DNA from: Nitrospira sp.
Lineage (GTDB): Bacteria; Nitrospirota; Nitrospiria; Nitrospirales; Nitrospiraceae
Direction: 5' to 3'
Assembly (NCBI GenBank): GCA_022226935.1
Contig: CP092081.1
Location: 730,734 to 794,733, forward strand
DNA: 64,000 bases
In this document: piece after piece, positions 58,278 through 64,000 of the stretch
How the letters are laid out: each line of letters begins with the position of its first letter
How positions within the stretch are numbered: position 1 is the stretch's first letter
The notes under the pieces: model-generated
Databases searched by the model: none
What the model was told of the DNA's origin: nothing
The model's input: only the letters and a program-made list of their open reading frames with translations
Translations under genes and position numbers: made by a program

Positions 58278-58877
58278 ATGAAACGAAGGGTCCTGTGGGG
58301 AGCGTTATTCCTAAGCGTATCTTCTCTTATGATCGGCGGCATGGGCGCACCGTCGTCGGTGCTGGCGGCGGAGGACAAGGGGCTTTTCGAGCAGATGGAC
58401 ATCGGGCTGTTATCGATCGGTGGCCGCGCCACCTACATCGATCCTAAGGACGGTTCAAGCCGGTGGTTCGGGGGCGGGCAGGTGCGTCTGCATCCTTGGC
58501 GCTACCTGGCATTTGAAGGATCCGCAGATTATCGCCGTAACGACATCGGTGATACGCGTGTTCATACCTACCCCGTTCAAGTGTCGGCCCTGATTTATCC
58601 GCTGGGCACCACCAGGCTGGCGCCATTTTTATTGGGCGGCGGCGGCTGGTATTACACGACCGTCAAGGGGCCCGGCGGTTTCGATGACACGCAAAACCGG
58701 TTCGGCGCTCATGCCGGCGGCGGTCTCCAATTCTTCTTCAACAAGCATGTGTCCATCGACAGCACGTACCGGTACATCTGGTTGGAAAAAATCGAGTCCC
58801 GGGACCAAAACATCGTCGACAAAAAGTTTCAGGACAATGGCCACATGGTCACGGTCGGTATCAACTTCCATTTCTAG
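58278..58877 (+). CDS. Small outer-membrane beta-barrel (OmpW/OprF-N-like)
   Basis: A 199-residue protein with a signal peptide (LFLSVSSLMIGGMGAPSSVLA). The mature part is an 8-strand-type barrel: ISIGGRATYIDPKDG-like start, then VRLHPWRYLAFEGSADYRR, VSALIYPLGTTRLAPFLLGGGGWYY, AHAGGGLQFFFNKHVSIDSTYRYIWL, and the terminal HMVTVGINFHF, a typical C-terminal Phe sorting signal. The start at 58278 has AGAGGAGA upstream. Confidence 0.85.
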   Translation: MKRRVLWGALFLSVSSLMIGGMGAPSSVLAAEDKGLFEQMDIGLLSIGGRATYIDPKDGSSRWFGGGQVRLHPWRYLAFEGSADYRRNDIGDTRVHTYPVQVSALIYPLGTTRLAPFLLGGGGWYYTTVKGPGGFDDTQNRFGAHAGGGLQFFFNKHVSIDSTYRYIWLEKIESRDQNIVDKKFQDNGHMVTVGINFHF

Positions 58878-58895
58878 GCTGGAAACGGACGGGCT

Positions 58896-60026
58896 GTGAG
58901 GTGGAACGGATTGCGGCGCAGAGGCCCCGTAGCAGGCAGGAGCAGGACCGGATCGCTGATTCTGATGCTTCTCCTCCTGTGGTTCAGTGGCGGATCGGCA
59001 GGCGCGGCCGCTGCCGCGTCCGATGAATATATTGCCGGATATGCGGCGGGGCTGCTGGAACATGAGTTCCATCTTTCCGAAGCGGTGGTTCAGGTCGAAC
59101 AGGGGCGGGTGACCGTATTTGCCGCGCGCTTGGCGGCTGAAGACCCGGCGAAGATCGTCGCGGCCCTACAGGCGATCCGGGGCGTCGTTCATGCCGAGGT
59201 CCGCACAGCCCCCCGTCCCCAGGCCGCTCCGGGGCCGGGAGTCGTGGAAGCCGTCACCCCTCGATCGGAGTCGAAATTTCTTCCGCGCGGATTGTTGGTC
59301 GACCCGTTGCATGCGGATTTGCGATGGCCGCATTTCGGGGCCTCCTACCATTCCCTCTCATCAGGGGGACGGGAGTTTGCCAGCGCATTCGGCGAGTCGT
59401 TTGCCGTCTACCGGGATGCCGCTCCCTTTCAAGGCGAATGGGAGCTGGGAATTCAGGCCGGCGTATTCGGCGTATTCGATACGGAAAAGCGCTCCATTGA
59501 TTTGATCAATGCCGACTACACGTTCGGCATCGTGGCCAGTTACCGAGCCGATAAATTGTCAGGATTCGTGCGAATCCGGCATCAGAGTTCGCACTTGGGA
59601 GATGAATTTTTGCTGAACAATCCCCAGGTCGTCCGCATCAATCTGAGTTATGAAGAGATCGATCTGAAGCTGTCCTATGACCTGACGACCTGGTTGCGGC
59701 TGTACGGCGGAGCGGGAATGATCGTGAGAAAAGAACCCAGTACCGTAGGGCGGGAAACGACCCAGGGCGGGGTCGAGCTGAAGAGCCCCTGGTTGTTTCT
59801 GGGAGGAAAGATCCGGCCGGTGGCCTATGCGGACTTTCAGACCCATGCGAGAACCAATTGGTCGGTGGGGCAATCCATCATGGCCGGGCTGCAATTTGAA
59901 AATGCCCGGATCGGCGATAGAAAACTGCAGGTGCTGGGGGAATATTACTCAGGTCCCCGTCCTGACGGCCAATTGTTCACACAGCGGGTGGAATGGATCG
60001 GTATGGGTATTCACCTCTGGTTTTAG
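58896..60026 (+). CDS. Exported DUF1207 protein with N-terminal BON-like domain
   Basis: A 376-residue protein from GTG 58896. The signal helix (GSLILMLLLLWFSGGSAGA) is followed by a BON-like fold (DEYIAGYAAGLLEHEFHLSEAVVQVEQGRVTVFAARLAAEDPAKIVAALQAIRGVVHAEV). The remainder is a DUF1207-like barrel: FLPRGLLVDPLHADLRWPHFGASYHSL, EWELGIQAGVFGVFD, and a terminal RVEWIGMGIHLWF with final Phe. It is probably in the outer membrane. It follows the small barrel gene by 18 bases. Confidence 0.8.
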   Translation: MRWNGLRRRGPVAGRSRTGSLILMLLLLWFSGGSAGAAAAASDEYIAGYAAGLLEHEFHLSEAVVQVEQGRVTVFAARLAAEDPAKIVAALQAIRGVVHAEVRTAPRPQAAPGPGVVEAVTPRSESKFLPRGLLVDPLHADLRWPHFGASYHSLSSGGREFASAFGESFAVYRDAAPFQGEWELGIQAGVFGVFDTEKRSIDLINADYTFGIVASYRADKLSGFVRIRHQSSHLGDEFLLNNPQVVRINLSYEEIDLKLSYDLTTWLRLYGGAGMIVRKEPSTVGRETTQGGVELKSPWLFLGGKIRPVAYADFQTHARTNWSVGQSIMAGLQFENARIGDRKLQVLGEYYSGPRPDGQLFTQRVEWIGMGIHLWF

Positions 60027-60085
60027 GTCCGCCCAAGGCGGGATTTCGCAGGAGAGGCGGAGCCGTCCGCCGGAAAGGACGAGGA

Positions 60086-60274
60086 ATGTCGGAAGCCACG
60101 ATACCCAAAAAATCATGCGCACACCCTTCATGCGCCTGTGAGGCTGAAAAAGGGCGTGAGTTTTGTTCCGATGCCTGTCGAAATGCGAAAGCGCCGACGG
60201 GGAGTTGTTCCTGCGGCCACAAAGGGTGTGGGACGCAGCATGCGTACCATTCGGCCGGGGCCGCTGATAGATGA
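60086..60274 (+). CDS. Metallothionein-like Cys-rich protein
   Basis: A 62-residue cytosolic protein with eight cysteines (11, 16, 18, 27, 31, 41, 43 and 48) and nearby His: CAHPSCACEAEKGREFCSDAC, then CSCGHKGCG. The pattern matches bacterial SmtA/BmtA metallothioneins, which bind zinc or cadmium. AAGGA lies 7 bases before ATG 60086. It could buffer metals together with the efflux pump at 8-14 kb. Confidence 0.82.
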   Translation: MSEATIPKKSCAHPSCACEAEKGREFCSDACRNAKAPTGSCSCGHKGCGTQHAYHSAGAADR

Positions 60275-60306
60275 GCGTTGTCTTCACCTATAGATGAGGT
60301 GTCATC

Positions 60307-60474
60307 ATGCTGAGCTGGGCTGTCACATTCTTAGTCATCGGGCTGATCGCAGGCGTCCTCGGAGTGACCGGGGTGGCGGGAACCGCCACGCACATTGCGT
60401 ATGTGCTCTTTGTGATCTTTTTGATTCTGGCGGTGATCGGGATGGTGATGGGCCGACGCCCGCCCGTGGTGTGA
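60307..60474 (+). CDS. DUF1328 (YtjA-type) membrane microprotein
   Basis: A 55-residue protein with two hydrophobic helices: [19 protein letters not shown], then a [28 protein letters not shown] hairpin and a short basic end (GRRPPVV). The sequence fits DUF1328, a family of small stress-linked inner-membrane proteins. GAGGTG lies 6 bases before the ATG. It converges with the kinase gene. Confidence 0.88.
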   Translation: MLSWAVTFLVIGLIAGVLGVTGVAGTATHIAYVLFVIFLILAVIGMVMGRRPPVV

Positions 60475-60489
60475 AATCGGCGAATCCTG

Positions 60490-63400
60490 TCACTGTCTGG
60501 TTCGCACGGTGCTGACAATGGCTTCGTAGAGCTGGCCGGCGGCGCGTTCTTTGGTGACAAAGACCGCGGCCCCGGCCTTGAGCATGGCTTCTTCAATATG
60601 CCGTTCGTTTTGGACTGAGAGCCCGATCACCACGACATCGGGATGTTGGGCGAGGATATGGCGCGTGGCTTCAATGCCGTCGATCTTCGGCATGTTGATG
60701 TCCATCACGATTACATCCGGTTTCAAGGCGGCGGCGATACGTATGGCCGCACCCCCGTCCCCGGCTTCCCCCACCACCTCGAGATCCGTATAACTCTCCA
60801 GCACGCTCCGCAATCCTTGACGCACCATGGCATGGTCGTCGACCAACAGGATCCGTAAACGTTGCGAAGGCGTATGGAGCACATCCGGGACATGGTCGGG
60901 GAGTGGCAGGTTCGACTCGGCGGCCGAATCCGGAGAGGAAACAAGCGGTACGCTGAGGGTAATGGCGGTTCCCGACCCTTCGGAGGATTTCAGGTTGAGT
61001 GTTCCGCCGATCGCTTCGATGCGCTCTTGCACGTTAAAAAGCCCGAACCGTCCGGGATGATGCCGATCGGTATCGAGGAGAATGGCCGGATTGAAGCCGC
61101 ACCCGTGATCAGCCACCGTGACGACCACGTGATTGGCGGGACTCTGGATCAGCGTGATGGCCGCCTCGCCGGTGCCGGCATGTTTCGCCACATTAAACAG
61201 GAGTTCCCGGACACTCTGGTACAGAATGACGGCGCGTTCTTCGGCGAGAGGCAGCTGATCGATCTCGCAACGGATCGCGACGGAGAGTCCGTGCGATTGC
61301 ATTTGCCCGGCCAGCCATTTCAGGGCGGCGGGCAAACCGAATTGATACAGAATCTGCGGGCTCAATTCGGCCACGAGCGACCGCGTATAGTTGAGCGATT
61401 GCGTGAGCATGTCGTCGGCCTCGCTCAGCAGTCGCTCCGTTTTCGGATTCCGGACCTGCGGTCGGGCCTGGCTGAGTTTCATCCGGCCGACGACCAGCAA
61501 CTGTGCGAGGTAGTCATGCAACTCTGTGGCGAGCCGACGACGCTCCTGCTCTTCCGTAGCGCTAAGATCCAATACCAGGGCGCGGAGACGCGCTTGTGAA
61601 TGCACGAGTGCCTGGGTGCGCTCGTCCACACGCTTCTCCAGTTCCGCCGTCCATCGTTGCAGCTGTTCCTCCGCCAACTTCCGGTCGGTAATGTCGAGAG
61701 CCGCGCCGAGGTACCCGCTAAACACTCCGCTGGCGCTCAGCAAGGGGACGCCGCGGTCCAGGATCCATCCGTAGGTTCCGTCCTGCCGGCGCAATCGGTA
61801 CTCCAATTCGAACGGCTCCTGCCGAGAGAAGTGGTGGTTGTAGACCCTGATGAAGTCGGCCCGGTCGTCGGGATGGATGCTGTCGGTGCGGCCGGTCCCC
61901 AGTTCGTCATCGAGAATTCGCCCCGTATACGCCAACCAGGAGCGGTTGAGCCAGGAACAGAGCCGATCCGTGCCAGCCTTCCAGACCAGCACCGGAGTAG
62001 CGTCCGCCAACATGCGAAAATACGCTTCGCTTTCGCGTAAACCGGCGTCGGCCCGCTGGCGTTCTGTAATGTCCCTGACAATGGCATGCCAGCGCCGGTC
62101 CGGTTGCAGTTTCGCGCTGATCTCGACGGAAATGGTTCCCCCGTCTTTGCGGCGTAATTTCCATTCTCCGGAATGGCGATGTCCCTGGATCAGCTCGGCC
62201 TTGATCGCTCTCAAGCGGGGGTAGTCGTGCGGATCCAACAGGTCGGGGACGCGCAGGCCGAACAGCTCCTCGCGGGAATAGCCCAACATCTGGCATGCGC
62301 GACTGTTCACATCAAGGTATTGGCCGTTCATGTCCGCGGTGACGATCCCGTCCGACGCCTGCTCAAAGAGATGCCGGAACCGTTCTTCGCTTTCTCTCAG
62401 CGCGCACTCCATCCGTTTGCGCTCCGTGATATTCGTGATGAGCGCATAAAATCCCGCCACCATGCCTTCGGGGCTGCGGTCCGGTACGTAGGTCGATAAC
62501 AGCGTCTGTTCGCCTCGCTCATCCAGGAATGTGGTCTCGAAGGAAATACGTTCTCCATTCAGCACTCGCCGGATGAACGGCTGAACGGTCTGATAGTCAT
62601 TTTTGAGGAGGTCTTTCACCGAGAGCCCCACGATCCGGTCGCGTGATAATCCGAATTGTTGTTCATATCCCGCATTGACGAACCGGTAACGCTCGTCGAC
62701 ATCGACAGAGGCAATGAGACCAGGCAGCGCATCGGTAATGACGCGCAGCTGCTGTTCACTCTGCTGGAGGGCGGTGACGGATTGTTTGCGTTCCGTGATA
62801 TCGAACATCACGCCGGTGATTTGCCGGGGCTGGCCGGTGGAATCAGGCAGAACCTGTCCGGTGATCGCGATCCAAGCTTCCCCGGGAGGCGTCTGGCGAA
62901 GGATCCGGCATTCGAGATCATAGGCGCTCCGGTTTTGAATAGCCCGGTTGATGGTCTTGAGCACCTGCGCCCGATCCTCGGGATGAACCAGGTCCTGGAA
63001 CGCGTCGAAGGTACTCCCGAAGGTCATCGCGGGCAGACCGAAAATGCTCTCCAGTTCGGGAGAAAAGACCAATGTGTGACGGTCAAGGTCTTGATGGAAC
63101 GTGCCCATGCGACCGGCTTTCAGCGCGAGCCGGTGGCGGGCTTCGCGTTGCTGCAGGATTTGCAGGATATGTTTCTTTTGTCCGTCGCTGCGGTTGAGAT
63201 TACCGGCCAAGTACCAGAGAAAAGCCAGGATGATCAACATCACGGCGGACACGGCCAACGCGACTCCGAAATTGAAATCGTACCGGCCTGACCGTTGCGC
63301 TGCGATCCGGATCCATCCGGCGAGAATCGGCAAGGCAATCGCGAAGGGCAGGACGCGTCGCAACATCACGGCGCCGAGATCGTCGCTCGTCAAAGTGGCC

Positions 63401-64000
63401 ATAAACCCGCGGTTTGGGCGGGCGCTGAGAATGCCGAGACCGAGCGTGAGGAGCAGCGCGGCGCTAAAGATAGAGATGGTGTTCGACGTCCCGACTTTGT
63501 AGAGCGTTTGCACGCCATACAGGTAGCCGACGAGCGCAATGGCGCCGACGGTTCCTCCCAGCAGCGCCAGATAGTGGCTGGCATCCTCGCGGCCGTTGTG
63601 TTGCGAGTCGAGCTGGAGCAAGGCCAAAGCCAACATGAGGACGGCGAAGGCTGTCGCGGGAGCCATTCGGCCGGGATGAGTATCCACCTCCGAATCCGGA
63701 ATGGAGGCGAGCCAGAGATCGACACCCAGGTCGAGGGCCAGCAGATATTCGACCATCGTGAGAATGGCCAGAATGCAGGCAAAACCTGCGAAGCCGTGCG
63801 CAATACGCCGCTTCGTTCGCGTGAGGACCTGCTCATCGGCCTGCAGCAGCAAGGAGACGCCGCAGCAAAACACCGCGGCCATGGTCGAGGGTTTGACCGT
63901 TCCCGCTGAGGGCCACAGGTTGTAGAGCAACGTAGGGCTGTAGGCCCAGCAAAGAAAGGCGACGACCGGAAAACCGATGGCGAATCCGGCGGCCGAGGGA
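60490..64000 (-). CDS. Multi-PAS HisKA_3 sensor kinase with C-terminal receiver (5' end outside window)
   Basis: The frame is open to the right edge, so at least 1169 residues are encoded. Using TTG 63930 as residue 1: about seven membrane helices (1-245), four PAS domains (about 285-385, 395-510, 520-635, 645-760), a coiled coil, HisKA_3 with His805 (RRRLATELHDYLAQLL), HATPase (about 905-995, with FGLFNVQERIEAIGG), and a receiver with Asp1077 (VIVMDINMPKIDG) but no DNA-binding domain. HisKA_3 kinases usually phosphorylate NarL-type regulators. The only two here are at 51963 and 52651-53307, so they are candidate partners (inference). Confidence 0.9.
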   Translation of the reverse strand, partial: PSAAGFAIGFPVVAFLCWAYSPTLLYNLWPSAGTVKPSTMAAVFCCGVSLLLQADEQVLTRTKRRIAHGFAGFACILAILTMVEYLLALDLGVDLWLASIPDSEVDTHPGRMAPATAFAVLMLALALLQLDSQHNGREDASHYLALLGGTVGAIALVGYLYGVQTLYKVGTSNTISIFSAALLLTLGLGILSARPNRGFMATLTSDDLGAVMLRRVLPFAIALPILAGWIRIAAQRSGRYDFNFGVALAVSAVMLIILAFLWYLAGNLNRSDGQKKHILQILQQREARHRLALKAGRMGTFHQDLDRHTLVFSPELESIFGLPAMTFGSTFDAFQDLVHPEDRAQVLKTINRAIQNRSAYDLECRILRQTPPGEAWIAITGQVLPDSTGQPRQITGVMFDITERKQSVTALQQSEQQLRVITDALPGLIASVDVDERYRFVNAGYEQQFGLSRDRIVGLSVKDLLKNDYQTVQPFIRRVLNGERISFETTFLDERGEQTLLSTYVPDRSPEGMVAGFYALITNITERKRMECALRESEERFRHLFEQASDGIVTADMNGQYLDVNSRACQMLGYSREELFGLRVPDLLDPHDYPRLRAIKAELIQGHRHSGEWKLRRKDGGTISVEISAKLQPDRRWHAIVRDITERQRADAGLRESEAYFRMLADATPVLVWKAGTDRLCSWLNRSWLAYTGRILDDELGTGRTDSIHPDDRADFIRVYNHHFSRQEPFELEYRLRRQDGTYGWILDRGVPLLSASGVFSGYLGAALDITDRKLAEEQLQRWTAELEKRVDERTQALVHSQARLRALVLDLSATEEQERRRLATELHDYLAQLLVVGRMKLSQARPQVRNPKTERLLSEADDMLTQSLNYTRSLVAELSPQILYQFGLPAALKWLAGQMQSHGLSVAIRCEIDQLPLAEERAVILYQSVRELLFNVAKHAGTGEAAITLIQSPANHVVVTVADHGCGFNPAILLDTDRHHPGRFGLFNVQERIEAIGGTLNLKSSEGSGTAITLSVPLVSSPDSAAESNLPLPDHVPDVLHTPSQRLRILLVDDHAMVRQGLRSVLESYTDLEVVGEAGDGGAAIRIAAALKPDVIVMDINMPKIDGIEATRHILAQHPDVVVIGLSVQNERHIEEAMLKAGAAVFVTKERAAGQLYEAIVSTVRTRQ

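Noticed and set aside
1-64000. tRNA, rRNA, CRISPR array, insertion sequence or prophage
   Set aside because: No cloverleaf, rRNA segment, regular repeat-spacer array, transposase or integrase motif was recognised by eye on either strand. A covariance-model search could still find a small RNA.

Overview
The window is a GC-rich chromosomal stretch from a free-living, respiring, Gram-negative-type bacterium: it encodes outer-membrane beta-barrels, TolC and RND efflux proteins, lipoproteins and c-type cytochrome motifs. The gene mix (a DabB/DabA inorganic-carbon pump with a P-II-like partner, many PAS kinases and sigma-54 regulators, and many small exported proteins) resembles Nitrospira (Nitrospirota). 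That assignment is inferred from gene content, since no rRNA marker is present. No tRNA, rRNA, CRISPR array, transposase or phage gene was recognised.

Layout. 1-2.9 kb: the end of a cadherin-repeat surface protein, a decayed hybrid sensor kinase and an HDOD protein. 3.1-8.0 kb: a VIT-type transporter, a tandem SagB-type nitroreductase, an unknown protein, a lipoprotein, a VanZ-like protein and a lone receiver. 8.1-14.4 kb (minus strand): a CzcCBA-type metal efflux operon headed by a His-rich membrane protein. 14.7-20.2 kb: dabB-dabA-PII, preceded by a striking fourfold half-site palindrome. 20.3-23.8 kb: a PAS/GAF histidine kinase and a sigma-54 response regulator. 24-60.5 kb: a long run of short transcription units for stress defence, storage carbohydrate and envelope proteins. 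It includes polyphosphate glucokinase, glgC-treY, a GH15 hydrolase, a glycosyltransferase, NDH-2, a di-heme peroxidase-like protein, superoxide dismutase, bacterioferritin, two CsbD proteins, PRC-barrel proteins, a metallothionein-like protein, DUF1328 and several proline-rich microproteins. 60.5-64 kb: a four-PAS HisKA_3 kinase with a C-terminal receiver, running off the right edge.

Main discovery. Many promoters in the 29.6-57 kb region carry the same 16-bp element, CYAGGG-N6-CYAG, followed 23 (sometimes 24) bases later by a TATAAT-like -10 hexamer and no recognisable -35. This puts the element at about -51 to -36, the place where NarL/LuxR-type (GerE-fold) activators bind. Two NarL-type response regulators lie inside the region (51963-52646 and 52651-53307), and one has a variant of the element at its own promoter. 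A HisKA_3 kinase, the family that normally pairs with such regulators, lies at the right edge. I infer an undescribed stress and storage regulon joining sugar reserves, oxidative-stress enzymes, alternative NADH oxidation and envelope proteins under one activator.

Other points: a peroxiredoxin remnant and a hybrid-kinase remnant show local gene decay; two zinc-ribbon microproteins are clear paralogs; a second CsbD protein appears to be exported; and one sigma-54 regulator has a GSFTGA loop and an altered acidic pocket.
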